Assembly: GCA_031732795.1 (NCBI GenBank)
Contig: JAVMKC010000109.1
Span: 1 to 60,162 of the forward strand
Origin: Accumulibacter sp031732795
GTDB lineage: Bacteria; Pseudomonadota; Gammaproteobacteria; Burkholderiales; Rhodocyclaceae
Reading direction: 5' to 3'
DNA: 60,162 bases
Position numbers and translations under genes: made by a program. The stretch's first letter is position 1. Each line of letters starts with the position of its first letter. Under the pieces are notes generated by a model. It was not told the DNA's origin, did no database searches, and saw only the letters and a list, made by a program, of their open reading frames with translations. Below are positions 26,609 through 35,840 of the stretch, piece after piece.

Positions 26609-27924
26609 GCCTGTTGATGGATGCCTTGCGTCGTGCCGAAGAAGCCAAGCGGGCGGGTAGCCAGCGGACACCGGGCGCCGATCACACCAGTGAACTGAGT
26701 CTGGAAAGCCAGGACACACCATCACCGACCGTAGCGTCGAGAAAGACGCGCAGCCTGCTGTCAATCGACGATTCGCCGTCCGCAGCCGAAGTCGAGACGA
26801 GCCTCGAAAACCCTTCGTTTGCTTCGGCCAGCGCCGCACCGGCCCCGCCACTCGGACCGAAAAGCAAGGCGACCGAGTCCGAGCGGCCCCCCGTGGCGGA
26901 CCGCAACACTGCGCGCAACATTTTCACCGTCAAACAGACGCCACGCTCGCGATGGCGCCTGTGGTCGTTCCTGGCGTTCGTCGCCGTCTCGACACTCGGA
27001 CTGGTCGGCTATTTCTGGTGGCAGTTACAAGCGCTCTCGTCACCACCGGCTCCCCGACAGCCGATGCCGGCTTCGACGCCGACACCAGTACCCCTTCCGC
27101 CGGCGCCAGCCCCTGTTGCTCTGCCGACGACGAAAACACCGGAGCCCCCGGTGACGGCAAGCAGCGAAGCACCTGCATTGCCGAACTCTTCGACCCCGTC
27201 ACCGGCCACTGTACTTCCGGCGGCTGAAAAACCACTATCATCTCCTGCCAAACGCTTGATGCCGACACGTCCGGAGCGGATTGCCCGACCGACAAGCGAT
27301 GAGTCGACAGCCAATCCGGTCAACCCACCGCTCTTCCGATCGGCCAATTCTCGCGCCGGCGCCGACTCCACGCTGGAAGCGGCTTACCGAGCCTGGAATG
27401 CCAACCGTCTCGACGAAGCGCGCCGGCTTTATGAGCAGGTCTTGCGCAACGACTCGCGGAATGTCGATGCCCTGCTCGGATTGGCCGCCATCGCTGCTCG
27501 CCAAGGACAAAGCGATCGCGCACAGCAATTTTATCTGCGGGTGCTGGAAGCCGATCCCGGCGATGTCACCGCCCAAGCCGCGCTGATCAATTTGCGCGGA
27601 CCGACCGACGGTGGGCACAGTGAGAGTCGGCTCAGAACGCTGCTCGCCGGTCAACCGGAGTCGCCGGCGCTGCATTTTGCATTAGGTAACGTCTTCGCCC
27701 GGCAGCAGCGCTGGAAGGAGGCCGAACACGCGTATTTTCAAGCCTATGCCTTGGAACCGGACAATGCCGATTACCTGTTCAACGTCGCGGTCAGTCTCGA
27801 TCATTTGCGACAGGACAAATTGGCGGCGCAATACTATCGGCTGGCCCTGGAGGCCGCCGAAAAGGGCCGGGGAGGTTTCGACCGCAGCATGGCGACGCGA
27901 CGGTTGACGGAACTGCAGCCTTGA
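26605..27924 (+). CDS. MshN-like TPR protein of the pilus cluster
   Basis: The start MSLLMDALRRAEEAKRAG is typical of TPR proteins coded next to MshL in betaproteobacteria. Order of parts: a cytoplasmic N-terminal region of about 115 aa, one transmembrane helix (LWSFLAFVAVSTLGLVGYFW), a long Pro/Ala/Thr-rich linker, and C-terminal tetratricopeptide repeats (YRAWNANRLDEARRLYEQVL, LGLAAIAARQGQSDRAQQFY, VLEADPGDVTAQAALINLR). It probably anchors in the inner membrane and helps secretin or pilus assembly. It overlaps mshL by 4 nt. 439 aa. Confidence 0.78.
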   Translation: MSLLMDALRRAEEAKRAGSQRTPGADHTSELSLESQDTPSPTVASRKTRSLLSIDDSPSAAEVETSLENPSFASASAAPAPPLGPKSKATESERPPVADRNTARNIFTVKQTPRSRWRLWSFLAFVAVSTLGLVGYFWWQLQALSSPPAPRQPMPASTPTPVPLPPAPAPVALPTTKTPEPPVTASSEAPALPNSSTPSPATVLPAAEKPLSSPAKRLMPTRPERIARPTSDESTANPVNPPLFRSANSRAGADSTLEAAYRAWNANRLDEARRLYEQVLRNDSRNVDALLGLAAIAARQGQSDRAQQFYLRVLEADPGDVTAQAALINLRGPTDGGHSESRLRTLLAGQPESPALHFALGNVFARQQRWKEAEHAYFQAYALEPDNADYLFNVAVSLDHLRQDKLAAQYYRLALEAAEKGRGGFDRSMATRRLTELQP

Positions 27925-27998
27925 GCCCGGGTGCTTGCCTTTGCGCGTCGTGACGTTCCGTTCAAGTGCTGCCAGTCACCCATCATCAGGAAGCGCCC

Positions 27999-28628
27999 AT
28001 GCAACCCATGCAACTTTTCGTCGACACGCACTACGCTTCGCCGTACGCTCTGTCTGTCTTCGTTGCGCTATGTGAAAAAAAGCGGCCTTTCGAGGTGGCA
28101 ACCATCGATTTATCTGGCGGCGAACATCATCGGCCTGAATATGCCAAGCTTTCCCTGACCCATCGAGTGCCTACGCTTGTCGATGGTGAGTTCTCGCTGT
28201 CCGAGTCATCGGCCATCACCGAATATCTGCATGAAACCTATCCAGGACCAGCGTTATACCCTGCCGATGCCAAAGCCCGTGCACGTGCGCGGCAGGTGCA
28301 GGCATGGCTACGTAGTGATCTGACGTCCATTCGTTCCGAGCGGAGCACGGTCGTACTTTTTTACGGGCCGTCGACCACTCCGCTGTCCATCGATGCCCAG
28401 GCTGCCGTTGAAAAGCTCTTCACGGTGGCGGATGCGTTGTTGGCGCACGGAAAATCCTGTTTGTTCGGCGATGAATGGTGCATTGCCGATGTCGACCTGG
28501 CGGTCATGCTGAATCGGCTCGTCCTGAATGGTGATCCGGTGCCGGATCATTTGGCGAAGTATGCGGCGAATCAATGGCAAAGGCCGTCGGTGCAACTTTG
28601 GGTAAACCACACGCGTCCGCCGCTATGA
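27999..28628 (+). CDS. Glutathione transferase, YfcF-like
   Basis: Soluble 209-aa enzyme. The thioredoxin-like N-terminal domain reads LFVDTHYASPYALSVFVALC and contains HRVPTLVDGEFSLSESSAIT, the cis-Pro and Ser-Glu-Ser pattern that binds glutathione. The helical C-terminal domain has FGDEWCIADVDLAVMLNRL. E. coli YfcF, a GST with peroxidase activity, is the closest type I recognise. The ATG at 27999 follows AGGAAG; the longer ORF start at 27966 lacks one. It sits between mshN and mshE and has no obvious pilus role, so it looks inserted into the cluster. Confidence 0.85.
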   Translation: MQPMQLFVDTHYASPYALSVFVALCEKKRPFEVATIDLSGGEHHRPEYAKLSLTHRVPTLVDGEFSLSESSAITEYLHETYPGPALYPADAKARARARQVQAWLRSDLTSIRSERSTVVLFYGPSTTPLSIDAQAAVEKLFTVADALLAHGKSCLFGDEWCIADVDLAVMLNRLVLNGDPVPDHLAKYAANQWQRPSVQLWVNHTRPPL

Positions 28629-28716
28629 GAGTGGCAACCTCTCACTTCCGCAAGAGCTTCCGAGAAGCCCCGCCACTCGGAGCGTCCTCTTCGTTCAACC
28701 GCTCGGCCAGTTAGCG

Positions 28717-30432
28717 ATGAACGCTCCTGCCGCTCACCGCCATTCTCGGCCGCTCGGTCAGATCCTGATCGATAAAGGCATTCTCAGCGAAGACCAGTTA
28801 CGCATTTCGCTGCTCGAGCAGATGAAATCCAACCGGCCGATCGGCAAGCTGCTGGTGGCGCTCGGTTTCGTCAGCGAGGCGACGCTACGCGACGCGCTGT
28901 CCGAAAGCCTGGGCAAACAGAGCGTCGATTTGTCGAACGCGATCATCGACCCGGCGGCGTTGCCGCTGGTGCCGCGCGATCTTGCCAAACGCCATCATTT
29001 GCTGCCGCTGGACTTCGACGCCGAAAACAAGCGTTTGACGGTGGCCATCGCCGATATCAACGACATCGTCGCCCTCGACCGGATTCGTGCTCTGAACAGC
29101 GAGGAAATCGAAATCGATACCTTGCTGGCCGGCGAAACCGAGATCGACCGGGCGATCGATCAGTATTACGGCCATGAACTCTCGATCGACGGCATTCTCC
29201 ACGAAATCGAAACCGGCGAAATCGATTTTCGCGGTTTGCAGTCGTCCGCCGACGAATACAGTCAGCCGGTGGTTCGCCTGATCGACTCGATTCTGACCGA
29301 CGCTGTCAAGCATGACTCGTCTGACGTGCATTTCGAGCCGGAAGCTAGTTTTCTGCGCATCCGCTACCGCATCGACGGCATGTTGCGGCAAATCCGTTCG
29401 CTGCATAAAACGTACTGGCCGGCGATGGCGGTGCGGATCAAGGTCTTGTCGGGGATGAATATCGCCGAAACCCGGGCGCCGCAGGATGGGCGGATTTCGT
29501 TGAACATGCGCGGACGGCAGATCGACTTCCGGGTTTCGGCCCAGCCGACGATCCATGGCGAAAACATCGTGCTGCGCATCCTCGACCGGCAAAAAGGTCT
29601 CGTGCCTCTGGAAGGATTGGGGCTGGCCGAAGAGCAGCTCAACCAGCTCAAGCTGATGATCGCTCGCCCCGAAGGCATCATCTTCGTCACCGGACCGACC
29701 GGCAGCGGCAAAACGACCACCCTGTATTCGGTGCTCAACCATGTCAATTCCGAGGGCGTGAACATCATGACCCTCGAGGATCCGGTCGAATACCCGATGA
29801 CGATGGTCCGGCAAACTTCGGTAGCCGAATCGGTGAAGCTCGATTTCGCCAATGGCATCCGCTCGATGATGCGTCAGGACCCGGACATCATCCTGGTCGG
29901 CGAAGTGCGCGACGCCGAAACCGCCGAGATGGCACTGCGCGCGGCGATGACCGGGCACCAAGTTTATTCGACCTTGCATACCAACTCGGCAATCGGCGCC
30001 ATCCCCCGTCTGCTCGATATCGGCATCCTGCCCGACATCATGGCCGGCAACATCATCGGCATCATCGCTCAGCGCCTGGTACGCCGGCTGTGCGTCCATT
30101 GCAAAATCCCCTATCAGGCCGAGGCGCACGAAGCGCGCCTGCTCGGCAGCTTGGCGGAAGGCAACGCCCGGCCAGTGATTTATCGTCCGGAGGGTTGCGA
30201 ACGCTGCGACTTCCAAGGGTACCGCGGACGGCTGGCGATCATGGAATTGCTGCGCGTCACCGGGGACATGGACGAACTGATCGCCCGACGCAGCACGGTG
30301 CGCGAAATGCGTCAGCTGGCCATCCAGCAAGGGTTTACCACGCTTGCCGACGATGGTTTGCGGCGCGTCCTCGACGGAACGACCTCTCTCGAAGAAGTGG
30401 GTCGCGTCGTCGACCTGACCGACAGGATGTAA
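28717..30432 (+). CDS. mshE: MSHA-type pilus extension ATPase MshE (GspE/PilB family)
   Basis: Cytoplasmic hexameric ATPase that drives pilus polymerisation. The 571-aa protein has an N-terminal MshEN domain (RPLGQILIDKGILSEDQLRI). Proteins with this domain often bind cyclic di-GMP. The ATPase core follows, with Walker A GPTGSGKTTTLYSVL, Asp box, Walker B region DPDIILVGEVRDAETAEMA and His box TGHQVYSTLHTNSA. The zinc tetracysteine site reads LCVHCK and GCERCDFQGYRGR. It is followed after 5 bp by mshG. Confidence 0.93.
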   Translation: MNAPAAHRHSRPLGQILIDKGILSEDQLRISLLEQMKSNRPIGKLLVALGFVSEATLRDALSESLGKQSVDLSNAIIDPAALPLVPRDLAKRHHLLPLDFDAENKRLTVAIADINDIVALDRIRALNSEEIEIDTLLAGETEIDRAIDQYYGHELSIDGILHEIETGEIDFRGLQSSADEYSQPVVRLIDSILTDAVKHDSSDVHFEPEASFLRIRYRIDGMLRQIRSLHKTYWPAMAVRIKVLSGMNIAETRAPQDGRISLNMRGRQIDFRVSAQPTIHGENIVLRILDRQKGLVPLEGLGLAEEQLNQLKLMIARPEGIIFVTGPTGSGKTTTLYSVLNHVNSEGVNIMTLEDPVEYPMTMVRQTSVAESVKLDFANGIRSMMRQDPDIILVGEVRDAETAEMALRAAMTGHQVYSTLHTNSAIGAIPRLLDIGILPDIMAGNIIGIIAQRLVRRLCVHCKIPYQAEAHEARLLGSLAEGNARPVIYRPEGCERCDFQGYRGRLAIMELLRVTGDMDELIARRSTVREMRQLAIQQGFTTLADDGLRRVLDGTTSLEEVGRVVDLTDRM

Positions 30433-30437
30433 TCAGC

Positions 30438-31640
30438 ATGCCGCTCTTCACCTACAAGGCGGTCAACCCGGAAGGTCGGATGCTGTTCGGTCGTATCGAC
30501 GCCTTGAATCTGGTCGATCTGGAAATGCGCCTCAAGCGCATGGAGCTCGATCTGGTCAGCGGCGAGCCGGTGAGCACGCGCAGCTTTTTCGCCGGCGGGG
30601 CCATCCCGCGTCGTGAACTGATCCACTTCTGCTTTCATCTGCAACAACTGGTGCGCGCTGGGGTGCCGGTACTCGAAGGATTGACCGATCTGCGCGACAG
30701 CCTCGAACACCCCCGTTTCCGGGAAGTGGTCGCCAGCCTGATCGAGTCGATCGAAGGTGGCCAGACGCTATCGCAGGCAATGAGCAATCATCGACGCGTC
30801 TTCGACCGTGTTTTTGTCAGCCTGATCCGCGCCGGCGAAACCACCGGGCGTCTGCCGGAAGTGCTGCAAAGTCTCAACGATTCATTGAAATGGGAAGACG
30901 AACTGGCCTCGCAAACCCGGAAGATCATTCTCTACCCGGCGTTCGTCGCCGCGGTGGTGCTCAGCGCCACTTTTTTCCTGATGGTCTATATGGTCCCGCA
31001 GTTGAAGATGTTCGTGCGCAACATGGGCCAGGCTTTACCGGTACAGACACAAATCCTGTTTTTCATTTCCGACCTGATGGTTGCCTATTGGTATGTGCTG
31101 GCATCGATCCCGGTACTGCTGTTCATCGGCATGCGTCTGCTGCTGCGACACAACCCTCTGGCCCGCGTCCGTTTCGATGCCTTCAAGCTGCGCCTGCCGC
31201 TAGTGGGTGACATCCTGCGCAAAATCGTTCTCTCGCGCTTTGCCAACACCTTTGCCCTGCTTTATTCCTCCGGAATTCCGATTCTCGAATCGGTGCGCAC
31301 GACCCAGGATGTCGTCGGCAATCTGGTGATCCGTCGCGGACTCGAACGGGTCGAACATCTGATCGGCGAAGGTCAGAACGTCACGGCCGCCTTTCACAAC
31401 ACCGGCTTTTTCCCGCCGCTGGTCATCCGGATGCTGCGTATCGGCGAGAATACCGGCGCTCTCGACGACGCCTTGTTGAATGTCAGTTACTTTTATACCC
31501 GCGACGTCCGTGAATCGGTGCAGAAAGCTCAGCAACTGGTCGAACCAGCGTTGACGGTGATCATGGGCGCCTTGCTCGGCTGGATCATGCTTTCGGTACT
31601 CGGGCCGGTCTATGATGTAATCAGCAAGATCAAAGCGTAA
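30438..31640 (+). CDS. mshG: MSHA-type pilus inner-membrane platform protein MshG (GspF/PilC family)
   Basis: Polytopic platform protein that couples the ATPase to pilin insertion. The start MPLFTYKAVNPEGRMLFGRI is the usual GspF/MshG opening, so the ATG at 30438 is chosen over the longer open frame. The 400 aa carry two T2SSF domains: first HFCFHLQQLVRAGVPVLEGL with RVFVSLIRAGETTGRLPEVL, then NTFALLYSSGIPILESVRTT with VIRMLRIGENTGALDDALL. Three hydrophobic segments are visible, the last ending with LLGWIMLSVLGPVYDVISKI. Confidence 0.93.
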   Translation: MPLFTYKAVNPEGRMLFGRIDALNLVDLEMRLKRMELDLVSGEPVSTRSFFAGGAIPRRELIHFCFHLQQLVRAGVPVLEGLTDLRDSLEHPRFREVVASLIESIEGGQTLSQAMSNHRRVFDRVFVSLIRAGETTGRLPEVLQSLNDSLKWEDELASQTRKIILYPAFVAAVVLSATFFLMVYMVPQLKMFVRNMGQALPVQTQILFFISDLMVAYWYVLASIPVLLFIGMRLLLRHNPLARVRFDAFKLRLPLVGDILRKIVLSRFANTFALLYSSGIPILESVRTTQDVVGNLVIRRGLERVEHLIGEGQNVTAAFHNTGFFPPLVIRMLRIGENTGALDDALLNVSYFYTRDVRESVQKAQQLVEPALTVIMGALLGWIMLSVLGPVYDVISKIKA

Positions 31641-31644
31641 TCCG

Positions 31645-33192
31645 ATGTTCGTCCATCGCCTCCTTTATTTCTGCGCCCATCAGGTGACGGTGTTTGCCTG
31701 GCAGGGCGGCGCGCTGACCCAGGACGGGAGTTACGAAGCCACGGCGGCGGGCGCCCAGGAATTTTCCGGCTATCTCGAACGACACAAGAAAAAAGTTTTC
31801 GCCATCCTGGCCAACGTCTCCGAAGAAAATTTCCATCTCGAGACGATCCCGTTTCTGCGCGGTGAAGATCGCCAGGCAATCGTGACCCGCAAACTCGGGC
31901 AACTGTATTTCAGTGCCTCACTGACCACCGCCCTTTCCCTGGGTCATCAGAAGTCACGCCGCAAGGATGAGCGGATCATGCTGGTGGCGCTGACCAATAA
32001 CGAGGCCTTCGCACCCTGGCTTGCCGCCTTCGCACAGACCGAAACGCCGCTGGCCGGGATCTATTCCTTGCCTTTGTTGGCACCACTGTTTCTCAAACGG
32101 ATCGGCATTACCGAAGAACGCTGCTTGTTGTTGACCATCCAGGACCAAAGCATCCGACAGAGCTATCTCGACAAAGGCGAGCTCCAGTTCAGCCGACTGG
32201 CGCCCTTGCACAACAGCAGCATCGGCGGCATTGCCCAGACCTTTGCGGCGGAAGCGCTCAAACTGCAGCAATATCTGGTTGGCCAGCGTATTTTGGGCCG
32301 TCAGGAGCCTATCGCGGTCTACCTTCTGGCACATGCCAACGCCAGGAAAGCGATCGAGACCAGTTGCGAAGACAGTGAAATGCTGTCCTTCTTCATTCTC
32401 GACATCGATGAGTGCGCACGGAAATGCAAACAGAAAAAGGCTTTGGCTGACACCCGCAGCGAGCTTTTTTTTCTCCAGCTACTGGCAACGAGCTCGGGAA
32501 AAGGACAGTTCGCCAACGATGATCATCGCCACGATTATCATCTGTGGCTGTTGCGGACGGTATTCGAAGGCCTGGGAGCGCTGGCGCTTTTCAGTTGTCT
32601 GCTGTTCTCCGGCAAGCAGGTCTTCGATGCCCGGCTGCTCAATAAGGAAGCGTCGTCGATCCAGCAAGAGACCATTTTGGCTCGTCAACACTACCAAAGC
32701 ATCGTCAACACCTTTCCGCCGATTCCGACCAGTAACGAAACCCTGCGTCGCGTGATCAAACGTTATGCGGAATTGCAGAATGCCAGTGGCACTCCGATGA
32801 CGGTCTACCGCGAAATCAGCCGAGCCTTGCAAACCGCCGAGGCAATAGAAATCGAGGGTATCGAATGGCGGAACAGCCCCGTCGAAGCGGCCAAGGGAAC
32901 GGCACCCAACCCGTCAAGCCCTGGCAGCGAACTCACCCTGACCCAGAAGGAAACAGCAGTGTTTCGCGGTACGCTCAGCTTGGGCGTGAATAACAACCCG
33001 CGACAAATTCTGGCGGTTTTCAATCAGTTCATCTCCACCCTGAAGCTCAACCCCAAACTGCAAGTGGAGGTTTTGCAACAACCTTTCGATATCGAATCCG
33101 CCAAGTCGCTCAAAGGCGGTGGCGATGACGCGCTCGAGGCCAAGCAGACGCGAGCCTTCAAGGTGCAGATCAACTGGACGGAAAGTGGATGA
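31645..33192 (+). CDS. Pilus assembly protein, MshI/PilM-PilN-like
   Basis: 515 aa, 4 bp after mshG. The first 310 residues look like a degraded actin-like (PilM/GspL) domain: FVHRLLYFCAHQVTVFAWQG, then HLETIPFLRGEDRQAIVTRK and ERCLLLTIQDQSIRQSYLDK. One transmembrane helix follows near residue 310-325 (LGALALFSCLLFSG) and then a PilN-like periplasmic part with a coiled coil (SSIQQETILARQHYQSIVN) and a ferredoxin-like C terminus. This is the layout of MshI or of a PilM-PilN fusion. Sequence similarity to either is weak, so the assignment leans on position and architecture. Confidence 0.65.
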   Translation: MFVHRLLYFCAHQVTVFAWQGGALTQDGSYEATAAGAQEFSGYLERHKKKVFAILANVSEENFHLETIPFLRGEDRQAIVTRKLGQLYFSASLTTALSLGHQKSRRKDERIMLVALTNNEAFAPWLAAFAQTETPLAGIYSLPLLAPLFLKRIGITEERCLLLTIQDQSIRQSYLDKGELQFSRLAPLHNSSIGGIAQTFAAEALKLQQYLVGQRILGRQEPIAVYLLAHANARKAIETSCEDSEMLSFFILDIDECARKCKQKKALADTRSELFFLQLLATSSGKGQFANDDHRHDYHLWLLRTVFEGLGALALFSCLLFSGKQVFDARLLNKEASSIQQETILARQHYQSIVNTFPPIPTSNETLRRVIKRYAELQNASGTPMTVYREISRALQTAEAIEIEGIEWRNSPVEAAKGTAPNPSSPGSELTLTQKETAVFRGTLSLGVNNNPRQILAVFNQFISTLKLNPKLQVEVLQQPFDIESAKSLKGGGDDALEAKQTRAFKVQINWTESG

Positions 33193-33779
33193 AATTCGGC
33201 GCTGACGATTTCAATAAAGTCCGTACCAGCCTGTTGGCCGCGGTGGTAATGATTCTGATCGGTGGACTGACCGTGTACTACACCGCCGACAGTCGTCGAC
33301 AGGCGCGGCTGGCGCAGACGACCAGCGCCAAGCGACTTGCCGAAGCAGATGCCAAACTCAAACAAGTCAGCATCGAAGAAAACGAAGTCAAGCAGAAGTC
33401 GCAAACTTTCAGGCAATTGCAAGAGCGCGGCATCATTGGTGAGGAACAACGACTGGAATGGGTCGAATTGCTTAAAGATATTCGGGCCAACCGACGCTTG
33501 CTCGACCTGGAATATGAAATTTCACCCCAGCGCATGCTTGAAGGAACAAACACCGGCGAATACTCCTTCTACGCCAGCGCCATGAAACTGCAGATCAAAC
33601 TGCTTCACGAAGAAGATCTCGACCGGTTGCTCAACGACTTGCGCAGCCAAGCGAAAGCATTGATCATGGTCAGAAGTTGTCATGTCTCGCGTTTGCCGAC
33701 GCGTTCCGAGGAACACGCCAATCTTCAAGCCGACTGCGAAATCGATTGGGTGACTTTGCGGGAAGGCAGCAAAAAATGA
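33189..33779 (+). CDS. Pilus assembly protein, PilO/MshJ-like
   Basis: 196 aa, overlapping the previous gene by 4 nt. A short cytoplasmic start is followed by a transmembrane helix (LLAAVVMILIGGLTVYYTAD), then a long charged coiled coil (ARLAQTTSAKRLAEADAKLK and beyond) and a small C-terminal domain (MKLQIKLLHEEDLDRLLNDL). This is the PilO/GspM plan: an inner-membrane protein that pairs with the PilN-like partner encoded just upstream. The last part, LQADCEIDWVTLRE, is typical for this position in betaproteobacterial clusters. Confidence 0.65.
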   Translation: MKFGADDFNKVRTSLLAAVVMILIGGLTVYYTADSRRQARLAQTTSAKRLAEADAKLKQVSIEENEVKQKSQTFRQLQERGIIGEEQRLEWVELLKDIRANRRLLDLEYEISPQRMLEGTNTGEYSFYASAMKLQIKLLHEEDLDRLLNDLRSQAKALIMVRSCHVSRLPTRSEEHANLQADCEIDWVTLREGSKK

Positions 33780-33950
33780 CGAGCACTGAGAGATTGTGAA
33801 GAAATGGTCACGAGCAGGCCAAGATGCTGGACGCGAACGAACGACGAGACCTATCCGGTGGATAGGCACGGAGTGAGCGAGTGGTCAACGCTGCAGATGG
33901 GCCGCGCAGTAGATTTATTCACCATCTCTGACTGCCTGAAGGGACGACCG

Positions 33951-34421
33951 ATGAACATTTTCCGCGTATCCCTGACCGTGAATCGTTTACTGTTGCTGCT
34001 CATCGGCGGCGCCACCCTGTCGTTTGCCACTTGTCCCGTGCACAGTGACGACACGCTGGGACGACTGTTTTTTTCAGCTGAACGCCGCCAGCAACTCGAC
34101 AGACAACGGGAACTCAATACGCTCGACAAACAGCAGGCGATGGCCGCGCCGGCGCTGACCATCGATGGCGTGGTCGTACGCAGCAGCGGTCGTCGAACGA
34201 CATGGTTGAACGGCAGTCCGCAGCATGAAAATGAAATGTTGAACGGGCTGACGCTCTCCGGGCGTCGCAGCGAACCCGCCAACGTGCTGGTCGAATCCAA
34301 CGATGCGCCGGCGACCCCGGCCCGCGTCGGCGAAACCGTCAATCGTGGCACCGGCGAGATTTCCAATCCGCTCAACGGTGGCCAGATTCGCGTCGGCAGC
34401 CGGGCAGGTGGGCGGAAGTAA
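33951..34421 (+). CDS. Periplasmic MshK-like pilus protein
   Basis: 156 aa with an N-terminal signal peptide (NRLLLLLIGGATLSFATC). The mature part contains DDTLGRLFFSAERRQQLDRQ and PALTIDGVVVRSSGRRTTWL, followed by LNGQ-type loops (EISNPLNGGQIRVGSR). The short ITIDGVV..S.G..T.WLNG motif resembles MshK and PilP-like secretin-linked proteins. I chose the ATG at 33951 (AGGGA upstream); the open frame extends to 33804 but that part has no ribosome site. The 170 bp before it contains a CCTATCC/GGATAGG hairpin (33850-33866) and nothing else I recognise. Confidence 0.5.
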   Translation: MNIFRVSLTVNRLLLLLIGGATLSFATCPVHSDDTLGRLFFSAERRQQLDRQRELNTLDKQQAMAAPALTIDGVVVRSSGRRTTWLNGSPQHENEMLNGLTLSGRRSEPANVLVESNDAPATPARVGETVNRGTGEISNPLNGGQIRVGSRAGGRK

Positions 34422-34454
34422 GCGGTCGGTCTCGGTTTGAAGTCGCTGAACGCC

Positions 34455-35840
34455 ATGCCTCAACGATCCAGCGCACAGATGCTGTGGCAACGGCAAGCGA
34501 CCGCGCCGACGGGCAAACGTCGGCAAAGCGGAATAGCTTTGTTGGCGATCATGGCGCTGCTCATCCTGGTCGGTCTTTATCTATTCATCAAAGGCTTGAA
34601 CGCTTCACAATTGAACCGCCTTCGATTGGAGAACGGCGCGGCCTCAATGGAGGAAGGACGTCAGGCACTGATCGCCGAAGCTCTGTCGCCGACCTCTATC
34701 GGCGACGCCGGTTTCCTGCCATTGCCCGACCGCGGCGTGACCCTGGTCGGCAGTTCGTGGGTGGCTTCCGAGGGGATTGCTTCGCAAAATTTCTCGGGTA
34801 ATGCCAAGGACCGCTCGGTCATCGGCAAATACCCTTGGGGTTCGTTACGCAGCGGCGCGCTGCGCGATGCTGGGGGCGACTGCTTGTGGTATGTCGTTTC
34901 GGGCCGTTTCAAGTCGACGCCGAGAACCGACGCCTTGAATTGGGACACCGCGGGGCAATTGGACGTGATCGACGCCAACGGCAATCCCGTTGCCACCAAT
35001 CTGGCGGCACTGGTCATCGCTCCCGGAATTCCACTCTCGGCACAGGATCGCAACACCAGCAATGTCGTGTATCGCGAGTGCGCCGGCAACTACGACGCAC
35101 GCCAGTATCTTGATCCGCCGGTCGTCACGCAGGCCATCGGCGGACAGTTCAACTACTTTCCCGGAGGAGATACCGTTGCTCCCGACACCGGCAACAAAAC
35201 CTTCGTGCTCGCCAACAACGCCGGCTACAACGATCGCCTGATCTTCATTCATCCTGATGATATTTTCAACCGGCTGATCAAGCGAAGCGACTTTGCTGGG
35301 GTCATCAGGACGATGCTGGATTATTTCAAAGCCCAGAACGACACGATCAAGCTGCAAAACGACGCCATTACCCTCAACAATCAACTTAAAACCGCTCAAA
35401 ACACGGTCAACGCCTCTCTCGGCCTGCCACTAGTTCCCTTGGACCCCCTCCTGCCACGCACGATCATTGCCGGCGATAAGGGAACCGACAATCTGGGATG
35501 TCCCGCCGAGGATGCGTCGAACATTTACGACCCGCTGCCGTCTTTTTGCAAGAACTGGAAAGAAATGCTTTTTCTCACCGAATTGCCAACTCCAGCTTAT
35601 CTGATGATCGATGGAGCACCATCAGTGGATCTCTGCAGTCGAGTACTGATTTTCGGCGGTCGCAAAACGACATCGCAAACCCGGTTAACCGCCGCCGACA
35701 AGACCAACAAGAACAATTATCTCGAATCTCCGAACAATATCTCCTTCGCGGTGCCGATTGCCAGTTCATCCACTTTCACCGGAACGGCTTTCTTCAACCT
35801 CAACAACCCGAGCGCGGATTTGATCCGTTGCCTGTTATGA
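34455..35840 (+). CDS. PilX-like pilus-cluster protein with N-terminal membrane helix
   Basis: 461 aa from the ATG at 34455; an in-frame TTG at 34437 would add 6 residues. The N terminus has basic residues and then GIALLAIMALLILVGLYLFI, similar to the type IV prepilin class that includes PilX, with Gly just before the hydrophobic stretch. The rest is a large non-cytoplasmic domain (DCLWYVVSGRFKSTPRTDAL and a run of Asn-rich loops) unlike small minor pilins. It probably is a pilus tip or minor pilus component. The next gene overlaps its stop by 4 nt. Confidence 0.6.
   Translation: MPQRSSAQMLWQRQATAPTGKRRQSGIALLAIMALLILVGLYLFIKGLNASQLNRLRLENGAASMEEGRQALIAEALSPTSIGDAGFLPLPDRGVTLVGSSWVASEGIASQNFSGNAKDRSVIGKYPWGSLRSGALRDAGGDCLWYVVSGRFKSTPRTDALNWDTAGQLDVIDANGNPVATNLAALVIAPGIPLSAQDRNTSNVVYRECAGNYDARQYLDPPVVTQAIGGQFNYFPGGDTVAPDTGNKTFVLANNAGYNDRLIFIHPDDIFNRLIKRSDFAGVIRTMLDYFKAQNDTIKLQNDAITLNNQLKTAQNTVNASLGLPLVPLDPLLPRTIIAGDKGTDNLGCPAEDASNIYDPLPSFCKNWKEMLFLTELPTPAYLMIDGAPSVDLCSRVLIFGGRKTTSQTRLTAADKTNKNNYLESPNNISFAVPIASSSTFTGTAFFNLNNPSADLIRCLL

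Noticed and set aside
33780..33950. Possible riboswitch (for example cyclic di-GMP type) before the MshK-like gene
   Set aside because: A CCTATCC/GGATAGG hairpin exists, but the conserved blocks of the known riboswitch class are not present.
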